A stretch of 64,000 nucleotides of DNA from Thermoleophilaceae bacterium (GCA_036378175.1 DASUWY010000060.1:1-64000), one strand, 5' to 3'; shown: positions 16,467 to 25,813, counted from the stretch's first letter. Translations and numbers: made by a program. Notes: generated by a model from the letters alone, not told the origin.

Positions 16467-18619
16467 TGGCAGACGTCGGTTACGCGTGCCTCGTCGTGGG
16501 GCTGCTCACGATGGTCTACGCGGCCGTCGCGTCGGTCTACGGCGCACGCACGGGCCAGAGGCAGTTCGTCGTGTCCGGGCGGCACGCCTTCTACTGCCTG
16601 GCCGGGATGACGATCCTCGCGGTGGTGATCCTGGAGAGCGCCTACCTGCGCAACGACTTCTCGTACTCGCTCGTGGCGCAGAACTCGTCCACGGACACGC
16701 CCACCTTCTACAAGCTCACGGCCATGTGGTCGAGCCAGGCCGGCTCGCTGCTCCTGTGGGCGCTGGTGCTCTCGATCTTCTCGAGCGTGGTGCTGCGGCT
16801 CACACGCCACCGCCACCACGACATCGCGCCGTACGCGCAGGCCACCCTCGCCGTGGTGGCGGGCTTCTTCCTCAGCCTGATGGTGTTCTACTCGAGCCCG
16901 TTCGACACGCTCTCGCCGGCCCCGGTGGAGGGCAACGGCCTCGAGCCGCTGCTCCGCCATCCGGCGATGATGTTCCACCCGCCGATGCTCTACTCGGGCT
17001 ACGTGGGATTCACGATCCCGTTCGCGTTCTGCATTGGGGCGCTCATCACCCGCCGAACGGACGCGGAGTGGATCCGCTCCACCCGCCGCTTCGCGCTCAT
17101 CGCGTGGACCTTCCTCGGGGTGGGCATCATGCTCGGCGCGCTCTGGTCCTACTCCGAGCTCGGCTGGGGCGGCTACTGGGCGTGGGATCCGGTGGAGAAC
17201 GCGTCCCTCATGCCGTGGCTCGCCGGCACCGCGTTCCTGCACTCGATCATGGTGCAGGAGAAACGCGGGATGCTGAAGGTGTGGAACGTCTCGCTGATCA
17301 TCTCCACCTTCGTGCTCGCGCTGCTCGGCACGTTCATCGTCAGATCGGGCGTGCTCGACTCGATCCATGCCTTCGGCGCCTCCACGCTGGGCGTGCCGTT
17401 TCTCGTGTTCATAGGCGTGGTGCTCGCCGGTTCCGCGGCGCTGGTGATCAGCCGGCTCGACGACCTCAAGTCGGAGGCGAAGATCGACTCCTTCTTCTCG
17501 CGCGAGGCGTTCTTCCTCATGAACAACCTCGTGCTCGTCGGGCTCTGCTTCGTGATCTTCTGGGGCACCTTCTTCCCCCTCATCTCCGAGGCGGTGACCG
17601 GCACGAAGGCGAGCGTGGGACCGCCGTGGTTCGACCGCTACACGGTGCCGCTGGCGCTCGTGCTTGTGCTGCTGTCAGGCATCGGCCCGGTGATCGCGTG
17701 GCGGAGGGTCACGCTCGCGGGCATGCGGCGCGTGCTCATGCTGCCGCTCGTGGCGGCCGGGGTTGCGCTTGTACTCCTGCTCGCCCTCTCCAACGCGTCG
17801 GGCGACGTGCCGTCGCTGATCATGTTCGTGCTCGCCTCGTTCGTGGTGGCGGTGGTGGCGCAGGAGTTCTGGCGCGGGGCGAAGGCGCGCTCGTCGGTGT
17901 CCGGCGAGGCATTCGGCACCGCGCTGTTCAAGCTCGTAGGCCGTAATCGCAGGCGCTACGGCGGCTACGTGGTGCATGGGGGGATCGCGCTGCTGTTCAT
18001 CGGTGTGGCCGCCTCGTCCTCGTTCGCGCACCACCAGGACGTGCGGCTGAAGGTCGGGCAATCGACCAAGATCGGCGGGTACACGGTCACCTACCGCCGC
18101 GCCACGTCCGGTCTCGTGAGCGACCGCGCCGGCACCGGCGCGCCGATCACCGCCGGCGCGGTGCTCGACATCCGCAAGGGCAGCAAGCACTTCACCCTCG
18201 CGCCCTCGCGCAACTACTTCCCCGCGCAGAGCGGCCCGAGCATCGCCCGCTACTTCGCGGGCGAGGAGAACAGCGTGATCTCGATGCGCTGGGGCCTGAC
18301 GCGCACCGTGTGGACGGCGATCCAGCCCGACCTCAGCAAGCTCAACCCCGCGATCATCGTCGCGGACAAGAAGTTCGGTAGCTCGAACCCCAACGTCCAG
18401 GCGCTCGTGATCGACGCGATCATCGGCTCCTACACGAAGAACCCGCCGCCGGCGCTCTTCCGGATGATCGTCTCGCCGTTCGTGGCATGGATCTGGATCG
18501 GCGGCGCGATCGGCATCGCCGGCGCACTCGTGGCGCTGTGGCCGTCGCCCGAGGCGAGGCGCAGGAGGGTCACCAGCCTGTACGCGGCCCGCCTCGGACG
18601 CGAGCTGTCGCGCGCCTAA
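16466..18619 (+). CDS. ccmF: cytochrome c haem lyase subunit CcmF
   Basis: 717 residues, with about 15 transmembrane helices. The tryptophan-rich haem-handling WWD motif WGGYWAWDPVEN is at residues 234-245, and conserved His residues lie nearby (HPAMMFHPPM at 165-174, H259). A large extracytoplasmic domain precedes the last helix (about 540-660). CcmF receives haem from CcmE and ligates it to the CXXCH of apocytochrome c. It starts with GTG at 16466, overlapping the ccmE stop. No ccmABCD or ccmGH genes lie in the window, so the remainder of the system must be elsewhere. Confidence 0.95.
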   Translation: MADVGYACLVVGLLTMVYAAVASVYGARTGQRQFVVSGRHAFYCLAGMTILAVVILESAYLRNDFSYSLVAQNSSTDTPTFYKLTAMWSSQAGSLLLWALVLSIFSSVVLRLTRHRHHDIAPYAQATLAVVAGFFLSLMVFYSSPFDTLSPAPVEGNGLEPLLRHPAMMFHPPMLYSGYVGFTIPFAFCIGALITRRTDAEWIRSTRRFALIAWTFLGVGIMLGALWSYSELGWGGYWAWDPVENASLMPWLAGTAFLHSIMVQEKRGMLKVWNVSLIISTFVLALLGTFIVRSGVLDSIHAFGASTLGVPFLVFIGVVLAGSAALVISRLDDLKSEAKIDSFFSREAFFLMNNLVLVGLCFVIFWGTFFPLISEAVTGTKASVGPPWFDRYTVPLALVLVLLSGIGPVIAWRRVTLAGMRRVLMLPLVAAGVALVLLLALSNASGDVPSLIMFVLASFVVAVVAQEFWRGAKARSSVSGEAFGTALFKLVGRNRRRYGGYVVHGGIALLFIGVAASSSFAHHQDVRLKVGQSTKIGGYTVTYRRATSGLVSDRAGTGAPITAGAVLDIRKGSKHFTLAPSRNYFPAQSGPSIARYFAGEENSVISMRWGLTRTVWTAIQPDLSKLNPAIIVADKKFGSSNPNVQALVIDAIIGSYTKNPPPALFRMIVSPFVAWIWIGGAIGIAGALVALWPSPEARRRRVTSLYAARLGRELSRA

Positions 18620-18628
18620 TCTCCGTAC

Positions 18629-18910
18629 GTGGAACTCGTGCTGGCAATCGCCACGCTGGCGCTGATCGTGGCCTTCATCGTGCTCGGCCCACTGCGGCGC
18701 GGCGCCGACGTGGATCGCCGCTCGGACGACCGGCTGGTCGCGCTCGAGGCGGCCAAGGAGGCGAAGTACCGCGAGATAAAGGACGCCGAGCTCGACCACG
18801 AGATGGGGAAGCTGTCGGATGAGGATTACCAGGCGGTCGATCAGGAGCTTCGCGGCCAGGCGATCGAAATCCTCAAACAGATCGACAAGGCCGGTGGGGG
18901 TAAGGAGTAG
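18629..18910 (+). CDS. CcmI-like small membrane protein
   Basis: 93 residues from GTG 18629. One N-terminal transmembrane helix (LVLAIATLALIVAFIVLGPL) is followed by a charged helical segment with RLVALEAAKEAKYREIKDAE and LDHEMGKLSDEDYQAVDQEL, the pattern of the CcmI N-terminal region that assists haem lyase. The TPR part of proteobacterial CcmI is absent. It follows ccmF by 9 bp. Its final codons and stop lie within a GGAGTAG microrepeat that forms one arm of the inverted-repeat element at 18904-19066. Confidence 0.75.
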   Translation: MELVLAIATLALIVAFIVLGPLRRGADVDRRSDDRLVALEAAKEAKYREIKDAELDHEMGKLSDEDYQAVDQELRGQAIEILKQIDKAGGGKE

Positions 18911-19066
18911 GGAGTAGGGAGCGGCCCGTCTCCGTCATACGCTGCCCGTGGTCGAAGCGCTTACAGCAGCAATAGGGGATGAGCGCATAGCTGCTGTTCC
19001 TCATTGCTGCCGTTTCGAGGCGCGCCCCCGCGGCGCCCGAGGACAACACTCCCTACTCCGTACTCC
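18904..19066. repeat. nested inverted-repeat element between ccmI-like gene and secG
   Basis: The outer arms are 18904-18921 (2.6 copies of GGAGTAG) and 19049-19066, its reverse complement with one mismatch. Inside, GCAGCAAT (18966-18973) pairs with ATTGCTGC (19003-19010), and the stem can be extended with G-U pairs. The left outer arm includes the stop codon of the ccmI-like gene. No reading frame inside looks real. It could be a small non-autonomous repeat, a transcript-end structure or an untranslated leader of secG. Confidence 0.6.
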
Positions 19067-19092
19067 CCACCCAGGGCGCTACCCTTCGAGCC

Positions 19093-19320
19093 GTGTATTC
19101 GGTCCTTGCCGGCCTCCAGGTCATCATCTCGGTCGTCCTCATCATGCTCATCCTCATGCACTCGGGGAAGGACTCGGGCTTGTCTGGCGCCTTCGGCGCC
19201 GGCTCGGGAGGCGGGCCGTTTGGCGGAGGCTCGCTCGTGGAGCGCAACCTCAATCGCTGGACCGTCTTCTTCGCGATCCTGTTCGTGGTGAACGTGATCG
19301 TGCTGCTGAAGATCGGCTGA
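19093..19320 (+). CDS. secG: preprotein translocase subunit SecG
   Basis: 75 residues from GTG 19093. Two transmembrane helices (YSVLAGLQVIISVVLIMLIL and WTVFFAILFVVNVIVLLKIG) flank the conserved cytoplasmic loop LMHSGKDSGLSGAFGAGSGG, diagnostic of SecG. It is an auxiliary component of the SecYEG channel. It ends 3 bp from the convergent TldD/PmbA-family gene. Confidence 0.95.
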   Translation: MYSVLAGLQVIISVVLIMLILMHSGKDSGLSGAFGAGSGGGPFGGGSLVERNLNRWTVFFAILFVVNVIVLLKIG

Positions 19321-19323
19321 CGC

Positions 19324-20682
19324 TCAGCCCGTGAACCGCATGGAGCCCACGCGCACCGCTGGGCACACCACGCCGGTTGCGAAGCGGCGGCCGTAGAACT
19401 CGCCGTCGCTCGTGAGGACGGGCGTTGCGCTCAAGGCCTGGGTGCGCTCGAGCAGTCCCAGCGCGGAGTCGGTGAAGCGCATGTCCACCACCGGCCGCGT
19501 GATCTCGCCGTTCTCGATCAGGAACGTGCCATCTCGCGTCACTCCAGTGAGGAGCGTCTCCTTCGGGCGCACGGGGTTCACGTACCAGAGCCGCGTGACG
19601 TAGATGCCGCGCTCGATCGGCCGGCACAGCTCCTCCGCGTTCTGCGCGCCGCCGCCCACGAGCACGAGGTTGCAGGGAATCGGGCCATACGTCGAGCCGC
19701 CAGGCGCGGTGGCGTGGCCGGTGGAGCTGGTCCCGGCGCGCGCGGCGGTGGCGGTGTCGTGCACCACGTTCACCGCCACGCCGTCCTGGATCAGCGGAAG
19801 CGGCGCCTTCGGCACCCCCTCCGCGTCGAAGCAGCGCTGGAGCGTGCGCGGAAAGCGCGGCGAATCGGAGAGGTTGATCGCAGGCGCCGTGAGCTTCTGC
19901 CCGAGCCGCCCGCTGAGGGCGCTGCGGTCCTCGAGATACGCGAGCCCGTTGAACGCCTGCCAGCCGAGCATCGAAAGCAGGTCGGCCACGGCCGCGGGCT
20001 CGAGCACCACCGGGTACTCGCCCGGGGCGAGCGCCACCGGGTCACCGTTCACGGCCGCCTTCGCGGCGCTCCGCTCCGCAAGCTCGCGCGGCCGCAGCGC
20101 CGACGCCGCGTTACTCGCCTGGGTCGCGTAACCGCTCCGGCCACTCGGCGCGATGCACACCACCTTCATGAAGGCGTCGGTCATGCGCTCGGACACCGCC
20201 ACGCCGGTGGACGACGCGACGGCCACCTCCACGTCGCCCACCGTCCAGGTGCCGTGCGCCTCCACTCCATGCCGCTCGGCCACCTCGAACGCCTCCGCCA
20301 GCGCGCCGCCCCCGAGCGTCGCGTCGAGTGAGGCTGTGGCGAGGTCGAAGGTGTCGCAAGCGCGGACCGCGCTCGGCTCCGGGAAGCCGGGATAGCCGGC
20401 GTCGCCGGCGGACTGCGCCATCGCCTGCGCCGCCGCTTCCGCCTCGCCCGCGCAGCGCGCCAGCGAATCGTCGTCGGTGGCGTTGGTGGATGCCTTGCCC
20501 ACCCGCCCGCCTCGGAGCACCGCGATCTCCACGGTCACGTCGTCGATCGCGGTGGACTGGGTGGGACGGTTCCGCGCGTAGCGCAGCATCAGCGAACGCT
20601 CGCGCGTGACCTCCACGAGCGCGCCTCCGTCTCCCGCGCGGGCGGCGCCCAGCGCCCGCTGCGCCAGCTCGAGCGGGCTCAA
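19324..20682 (-). CDS. TldD/PmbA family protein (PmbA/TldE-like partner)
   Basis: 452 residues from TTG 20682, which overlaps the stop of the preceding tldD-like gene as TTGA, giving tight coupling. The longer frame to 20952 is only read-through into tldD. The C-terminal part has the family glycine-rich region (GTSSTGHATAPGGSTYGPIP, NLVLVGGGAQNAEEL) and the final strand block (VTRDGTFLIENGEITRPV). It lacks the HExxxH metal motif, as expected for the non-catalytic PmbA/TldE subunit that forms a heterodimeric barrel with TldD. It is a metalloprotease partner; known targets include unfolded peptides and modified-peptide precursors. Confidence 0.92.
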   Translation of the reverse strand: MSPLELAQRALGAARAGDGGALVEVTRERSLMLRYARNRPTQSTAIDDVTVEIAVLRGGRVGKASTNATDDDSLARCAGEAEAAAQAMAQSAGDAGYPGFPEPSAVRACDTFDLATASLDATLGGGALAEAFEVAERHGVEAHGTWTVGDVEVAVASSTGVAVSERMTDAFMKVVCIAPSGRSGYATQASNAASALRPRELAERSAAKAAVNGDPVALAPGEYPVVLEPAAVADLLSMLGWQAFNGLAYLEDRSALSGRLGQKLTAPAINLSDSPRFPRTLQRCFDAEGVPKAPLPLIQDGVAVNVVHDTATAARAGTSSTGHATAPGGSTYGPIPCNLVLVGGGAQNAEELCRPIERGIYVTRLWYVNPVRPKETLLTGVTRDGTFLIENGEITRPVVDMRFTDSALGLLERTQALSATPVLTSDGEFYGRRFATGVVCPAVRVGSMRFTG

Positions 20683-22118
20683 GCCACTCCCACCTGCACG
20701 TTGCGGAAGCGCGCGGGCGCCGCGCCGTGCGACACGTGCATCGACTGGCCGGGCTCGCCCTTGCCGCAGTTGAGGAGCCCCCACAGCCGCCACTCCGACT
20801 CGGAGCACACGGCGTCGAGGCTGCCCCAGAACTCGGGCGTGATGCCGGCGTAGCTGGGATTGCGGAGCATCCGGCCGCGTTTGCCGTCCCGGATCTCCCA
20901 TGCGATCTCGGTGGCGAACTGGAACTGCAGGCGGCGATTGTCGATCGACCATGAACGGTTCGTCTCGAGCAGCACGCCCTCGTCGGTGTCAGCGATCAGG
21001 TCCTCCAGCGTGCCGGAGTCGCCCGGCGCGAGGTTGATGTTCGTCATGCGGATGATCGGCTGGCGCGCGAAGCTCTCCGCGCGCATGCATCCGCCGGAGC
21101 GCTCGAGCCCGATCTCGGCGGCCGACTCGCGCGAGGAGAGAAACCCGCGCAGCACGCCCTCGCTGATGAGCGGGAACGAATGCGCGGCCACCCCCTCGTC
21201 ATCCCAGCCGAAGCTGCCGAGGCCGGTGGCCGAGGTGGCGTCGGCACTCACGTTCATCTTGTCCGAGCCGTAGCGGAGCGATCCGAGGTCCGGCACCTGC
21301 ACCCAGCTCGTGCCGGCGTATGACGCCTCACGGCCGAGCACGCGATCGAGCTCGAGCGCGTGCCCCACCGACTCGTGCACCTGCAGCGCCACCTGCTCGC
21401 CGTCGAGCACGAGCGTCATGCGGCCGGCCGGACACTGCGGGGCCGACAGCAGCGCCACCGCCTCCTCGGCGATGCGCGGCGCGTTCTCCACGAGACCGAG
21501 CCCGGTGAAATGCTCCCAACCGGCCTGCGCGACGTGCTCGCGGTGCGAGCCGGGGAATGAGCGTACCTGGGCGTCGTCCTCACTTGTGGCGGTGGCCGCG
21601 ATGCCGCCGCCGCACTCCACGATCCGCTGCTCGCACAGGGCACCCTCGCTCGAGGCGAACACCTTGTCCTGCCGGTAGGCGCTGAACTGCGCCTGCGTGA
21701 GCGTCACCCGGGGGTCGCCGCGCATTCCCTCGTCGGCCGCGAGCATCAGGCCGAGCTTCTCCTCGAGCGGGACGTCGAACGGATCGATCTCGAAAGTCGT
21801 CGAATAGGCGCCCTGGGCGGGGGTCTCCGGGGCGAGCGGCAGCGCGCCGTTGGCCTGCGGCTGCGCCCGTGCGACGGCGATCGCGCGCTCTAGCGCCGAC
21901 TCCGCGGCCTCGCGCTCGCTGCCGCGAGCCGCGGCGAATCCCCACGCTCCGCCGATCCGTACCCGCACGCCGAAGCCTTCCTCCGCGTCGCGCCGCACGA
22001 GATCCACGTTGCCGTTGCGGGTGGAGATCGATTCCGCCACGGAGCTAACGTGGCGGGCGTCCGCGTAGTCGGCCCTGCCGGCCGCCACGTCCATGAGGTC
22101 GGCCAGGAGGTGGCGCAT
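20679..22118 (-). CDS. tldD: TldD-like metalloprotease subunit
   Basis: 479 residues. The Zn-binding HExxxH motif is HESVGH at residues 248-253 within LQVHESVGHALELDRVLG, and a further ligand candidate is the Cys in LLNCGKGEPG near the C-terminus, as in E. coli TldD. The N-terminal domain begins with a small helix-rich region and a strand VDLVRRDAEEGFGVRV. It forms the catalytic half of the TldD/PmbA heterodimer with the gene at 19324-20682. No peptide-modifying cluster lies nearby, so a general proteolytic role is most likely. Confidence 0.94.
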   Translation of the reverse strand: MRHLLADLMDVAAGRADYADARHVSSVAESISTRNGNVDLVRRDAEEGFGVRVRIGGAWGFAAARGSEREAAESALERAIAVARAQPQANGALPLAPETPAQGAYSTTFEIDPFDVPLEEKLGLMLAADEGMRGDPRVTLTQAQFSAYRQDKVFASSEGALCEQRIVECGGGIAATATSEDDAQVRSFPGSHREHVAQAGWEHFTGLGLVENAPRIAEEAVALLSAPQCPAGRMTLVLDGEQVALQVHESVGHALELDRVLGREASYAGTSWVQVPDLGSLRYGSDKMNVSADATSATGLGSFGWDDEGVAAHSFPLISEGVLRGFLSSRESAAEIGLERSGGCMRAESFARQPIIRMTNINLAPGDSGTLEDLIADTDEGVLLETNRSWSIDNRRLQFQFATEIAWEIRDGKRGRMLRNPSYAGITPEFWGSLDAVCSESEWRLWGLLNCGKGEPGQSMHVSHGAAPARFRNVQVGVA

Positions 22119-22163
22119 CGGCGAGTGAGCCTAGCGAGCGGCGGAATTCCCTGGCTATCTGCC

Positions 22164-23282
22164 GTGAGCCGGGTTACGATCGAAGCACCTCCACGGAAAG
22201 GACTCGCACTGCCTGGCCGTTTGGACCGGTGGCGCCTCGGGACGAGCGTTTGGCGCGGGCTGGTCACAGCACTTCTACTCGCCGTAGCGTTCGTGCTGCG
22301 CGCGACGATCACGTCGGACCCCGGGCCGCTGTTCGCCGTTCCCACCGTCGTTGCCGCCCTCTGGTTCGGGCGCCGCGGCGGTGTGATCACGGCCGTGGCG
22401 TCGGCATTCCTCTACACGGGTGCGCGGGCGATCAACCCTGGGGACGCGCTCACCCTCGCGGGCGCCGGTGCGTTCCGCCTCGGGGCCTACCTGCTGCTCG
22501 GGTATCTGGTGGGCCGGCAGGCGGAGCAGCGGCAGGAGCTGTCGCGGGTGGTGGACGCGCAGAGGCTCGAGCTGGGCGAGCTGCGCGGGATCCAGCAGGC
22601 GATAGCGCCGCGGCACACGCCTTCGAGGCCCTCGCTCGAGCTCGCGAGCTGTTACGTGCCGGCGCAGCAGGGCGCCGCCGGTGACTTCTACCTCGTCACA
22701 GCGGGCCCCGGTGACTGCACGATCGTCGTCGTGGGCGACGTGGCCGGCAAGGGCGTGGACGCCGCGCGGCGGGCCGCATTCGTGAGAACCGCCTTCGCGA
22801 ACGCCGCGCCGTTCACGAACGATCCCTGCCGCCTGCTCGAGCTGGCGAACACGGCGCTGCTCGAAGAGCCGGGCGATCAGGTGATGCTCGTCACCTGCGC
22901 CTGCATCGTGTTCGTGCCGAGCGAGCACCGGATGACGTGGGCGCTGGCCGGGCATCCGGCGCCGATGTGGCTCGACGACGGCACGCAGCTCAACCAGCTC
23001 ACGCCCGCCTATCCGCTGGGCGTGGAGCCGCTGCTCGAATGCACTTCGGCCAGCACCTACTTCGAGCCGGGTGCCGGTCTCATGGCGTTCACAGACGGTC
23101 TGTCCGAGGCGCGGCGGGGCGGGGGAGAGCTCTTCGGCACAGATCGGATCGCGAACAAGCTGGCCACGCTCCGGGGCGCCTCGCCCGCGCGCGTGGTGCG
23201 GGAGCTTCGCCGCGAGGCCGAGCGCTTCGCCGGCGGTGCGCTGCCGGACGACCTGTGCATCGTCGCGCTGCGCGCGAGCTGA
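22164..23282 (+). CDS. membrane-anchored SpoIIE-type protein phosphatase
   Basis: 372 residues from GTG 22164 (GTG 22125 also possible). The N-terminal hydrophobic region has about four helices resembling the KdpD/DUF4118 sensor (LVTALLLAVAFVLRATI, LFAVPTVVAALWFGRRGG, FRLGAYLLLGYLVG), a short coiled coil follows (QAEQRQELSRVVDAQRLELG), and the C-terminal PP2C SpoIIE domain has GAAGDFYLVTAG, VVVGDVAGKGVDAARRAA and AFTDGLSEARRG. It likely dephosphorylates an anti-sigma antagonist. It is divergent from tldD. Confidence 0.9.
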   Translation: MSRVTIEAPPRKGLALPGRLDRWRLGTSVWRGLVTALLLAVAFVLRATITSDPGPLFAVPTVVAALWFGRRGGVITAVASAFLYTGARAINPGDALTLAGAGAFRLGAYLLLGYLVGRQAEQRQELSRVVDAQRLELGELRGIQQAIAPRHTPSRPSLELASCYVPAQQGAAGDFYLVTAGPGDCTIVVVGDVAGKGVDAARRAAFVRTAFANAAPFTNDPCRLLELANTALLEEPGDQVMLVTCACIVFVPSEHRMTWALAGHPAPMWLDDGTQLNQLTPAYPLGVEPLLECTSASTYFEPGAGLMAFTDGLSEARRGGGELFGTDRIANKLATLRGASPARVVRELRREAERFAGGALPDDLCIVALRAS

Positions 23283-23319
23283 GGGGGGCGAAATCCGCGC
23301 GTCGAACCCTTAGAGGGTC

Positions 23320-23865
23320 GTGAAGCCACGCATGCTCATCGCCGCGTTGCTGGCCGCGATCGCGGCTGTGGGCGTGCTCGCCTGGCCTTCTGGCACTCGG
23401 CACTCCACACCCGGCGCTGGGCGGGGCATCTCCGCGACCGTCATCCGCCCGGTGGACGGCGACACGCTCGTGGCCCGCGCCGGCGGGCGGACTTTCTACG
23501 TTCGCCTGCTTGGGATAGACACGCCTGAGACACACCGGCCGGGAACGCCGGTGGAATGCGGCGGCCCTCAGGCCTCGACCAACATGGCCCGCCTGGCCCC
23601 GCCGGGCGCGCACGTGCGGCTCGAGACCGATCCCGGCCAGGATCGCGTGGACCGTTACGGGCGGCTGCTCGCGTACGTGTGGCTCGTGGACGGCCGGCTG
23701 CTCGAGACCGCGCAGCTCGAGTCCGGCTGGGCGAACACCTACGTGTACGCGGGCCGGCCCGTGGAGCTCTTCCCGCGCCTTCTGAGCGCGTGGCACGACG
23801 CCCGCGCAGGGCATCGCGGCGTGTGGTCAGCCTGCGGCGGCGACTTCCACAGCGCCTCGAACTAG
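23320..23865 (+). CDS. secreted thermonuclease-family (SNase-like) nuclease
   Basis: 181 residues from GTG 23320, with a signal peptide (MLIAALLAAIAAVGVLAW) and one SNase OB-fold domain. Active-site features are VDGDTLVAR (calcium-binding Asp), YVRLLGIDTPETHRP (Arg and Asp), and DRYGRLLAYVWLVDGRL (catalytic Arg region). The family hydrolyses DNA and RNA to 3' phosphates in a Ca2+-dependent way. Two cysteines, CGGP and SACGGDF, may form a disulfide, consistent with export. Confidence 0.92.
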   Translation: MKPRMLIAALLAAIAAVGVLAWPSGTRHSTPGAGRGISATVIRPVDGDTLVARAGGRTFYVRLLGIDTPETHRPGTPVECGGPQASTNMARLAPPGAHVRLETDPGQDRVDRYGRLLAYVWLVDGRLLETAQLESGWANTYVYAGRPVELFPRLLSAWHDARAGHRGVWSACGGDFHSASN

Positions 23866-23869
23866 GGCC

Positions 23870-24697
23870 CTAGGCGTCGAGGAAGATGTCTGTCTGCAGC
23901 TCGCCGGCGTTGCCGTACGTGTAATCCGAGAGATCCGTGGTCCCCTCCTCGGCGAGCACTTCGTCGTCGATGAAGAAGTTGCCGGTGCACTCGCGCGAGT
24001 CGCGCACGAGGATGGCGTGGGCGGCGTCCGCGAGTATCTCGGGCTTGCGCGAGCGGGCCATCGCCTCGTCCCCGCCGAGCAGGTTCTGCACCGCGGCGGT
24101 GGCGATGATCGTCCGCGGCCACAGTGAGTTGAACGCGATGCCGTCATCCGCGTACTCGGCGGCCATGCCGAGCGTGCACATGCTCATGCCGTACTTCGCG
24201 AGCGTGTAGCCGAGGTGGTTCTTGAACCAGTGCGGCTTCATGTTCAGCGGCGGGCTGAGCGTGAGCACGTGCGGATTCGTGCCCTTCTTCAGGTGAGGCA
24301 CGCAGGTCCGCGACACGAGGAAGGTGCCGCGCGTGTTGATGTTCTGCATGAGGTCGTAGCGCTTCATCGGCAGCGTCTCCGACCCCTCGATCTGGATCGC
24401 GCTCGCGTTGTTCACCACGATGTCGATCCCGCCGAACTCGTCCACCGTCTTCTGCACCGCGTCGAGAACCTGGTCCTCGTTGCGGATGTCGCCCGGCAGC
24501 GGCAGCGCCTTGCCGCCGGCCTCTTCGATCTGCTCCGCGGCCGTGTAGATCGTGCCCTCGAGCTTGGGATGCGGCTCGGTGGTCTTCGCGATCAGGGCCA
24601 CGTTCGCGCCGTCGCGCGCGGCGCGCAGGGCGATGGCCAGCCCGATCCCGCGGCTGCCCCCGGACATGAACATCGTGCGGCCGCTCAGGTCGCTCAC
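23870..24697 (-). CDS. short-chain dehydrogenase/reductase (HSDL2-like)
   Basis: 275 residues. SDR cofactor motif GGSRGIGLAIALRAARDG is at residues 14-31, NNAS at about 96-99, and catalytic Tyr and Lys appear as GYTLAKYGM. The position that normally carries the catalytic Ser reads LTLSPPLNMKP, and WPRTIIATAA is the typical PG-motif variant of the HSDL2-like group. It is a cytosolic oxidoreductase, possibly acting on fatty-acyl or sterol-like alcohols; the substrate is not determined. It is divergent from the FGD gene. Confidence 0.9.
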   Translation of the reverse strand: MSDLSGRTMFMSGGSRGIGLAIALRAARDGANVALIAKTTEPHPKLEGTIYTAAEQIEEAGGKALPLPGDIRNEDQVLDAVQKTVDEFGGIDIVVNNASAIQIEGSETLPMKRYDLMQNINTRGTFLVSRTCVPHLKKGTNPHVLTLSPPLNMKPHWFKNHLGYTLAKYGMSMCTLGMAAEYADDGIAFNSLWPRTIIATAAVQNLLGGDEAMARSRKPEILADAAHAILVRDSRECTGNFFIDDEVLAEEGTTDLSDYTYGNAGELQTDIFLDA

Positions 24698-24730
24698 GGC
24701 GGGCAGCTTATGCCATCCTCAGTGGCCGGG

Positions 24731-25744
24731 ATGCTCAAGCTTGGATACAAGGCCTCGGCCGAGCAGTTCGGTCCGCGCGAGCTGCTCGAGTACGGGGTGC
24801 TCGCGGAGGAGCTCGGCTACGACAGCGTGGTGGTGTCGGACCACTTCCAGCCGTGGCGCCACGACGGCGGCCATGCGCCCTTCTCGTTCGCGTGGCTCGG
24901 CGCACTGGGAGAGCGCACCTCCCGTATCGAGCTCGGCACGAGCGTGGTGGCGCCGAGCTACCGCTACCACCCGGGGATCGTGGCGCAGGCGATGGCCACG
25001 CTCGGCGTGCTCTACCCGGGCCGTGTGTTTCTCGGCGTGGGCACCGGCGAGGCCATGAACGAGACGCCGCTCGGCGTGCACTGGCCGGAGCAGAAGGAGC
25101 GTTTCCAGCGGCTCAAGGAGGCGTCCCTCCTCATGAAGCAGCTGTGGGCGGACGAGCGCGTGACCTTCGAGGGCAACTACTTCCATACGGACAACGCCAC
25201 GGTCTACGATCGCCCGGAGGGCGGCGTGCCGCTCTACATAGCGGCCTCTGGCCCTGCCGCCGCGCGGCTCGCCGGCCGCATCGCGGACGGCTTCATCACC
25301 ACGAGCGGCAAGGCGCCCGAGCTCTATGCGGAGAAGCTGATCCCGGCCGTGCAGGAGGGCGCGGACAAGGAGGGCCGCTCGATGTCAGAGATCGAGCTGA
25401 CGATCGAGATGAAGGTGTCCTACGACACCGACCGCGACCGCGCGATGGAGGACACGCGGCACTGGGGCGCGCTCGCCCTCACCCCTGAGGAGAAGGTGGG
25501 CGTGGAGGACCCGCTCGAGATGCAGCGCCTGGCCGACGCGCTGCCGGCGGAACGCGCCGCGAGCCGGTGGATCGTGTCGGACGATCCCGACGAGCAGGTC
25601 GCGCGCATCCGGCCCTACCTCGACCTCGGCTTCACGCACCTCACGTTCCACTTCCCGGGCGAGGACCAGGAGCGCGCGCTGCGGCTCTATGCAGAGCAAG
25701 TGCTGCCGCGGCTGCGCGAGGGCGCCAAGGCGGCGGCCGCCTGA
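24731..25744 (+). CDS. fgd: F420-dependent glucose-6-phosphate dehydrogenase
   Basis: From ATG 24731 the protein is 337 residues, close to the 336 of M. tuberculosis FGD, and begins MLKLGYKASAEQFGPRELLE, nearly the same opening as that enzyme; ATG 24710 would add seven residues. Other landmarks are VVSDHFQPWRHDGGHAPFSF, GTSVVAPSYRYHPGIVAQA and GVGTGEAMNETPLG. It is a luciferase-like TIM barrel that oxidises glucose-6-phosphate and makes F420H2, supplying the F420-type reductases found in this window (DUF385 pair, PPOX protein, luciferase-like protein). Confidence 0.92.
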   Translation: MLKLGYKASAEQFGPRELLEYGVLAEELGYDSVVVSDHFQPWRHDGGHAPFSFAWLGALGERTSRIELGTSVVAPSYRYHPGIVAQAMATLGVLYPGRVFLGVGTGEAMNETPLGVHWPEQKERFQRLKEASLLMKQLWADERVTFEGNYFHTDNATVYDRPEGGVPLYIAASGPAAARLAGRIADGFITTSGKAPELYAEKLIPAVQEGADKEGRSMSEIELTIEMKVSYDTDRDRAMEDTRHWGALALTPEEKVGVEDPLEMQRLADALPAERAASRWIVSDDPDEQVARIRPYLDLGFTHLTFHFPGEDQERALRLYAEQVLPRLREGAKAAAA

Positions 25745-25813
25745 GCCGTGCACCGGCGGGGGCGTGCGCCGACGAATGACGCTTCCCGGCCGCTGCCGCT
25801 AACGTAGGCGCCC

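Noticed and set aside
20683-20952. Upstream extension of the PmbA-like frame
   Set aside because: It runs antisense-free but out of frame through tldD; the TTG overlapping the tldD stop fits the family start.
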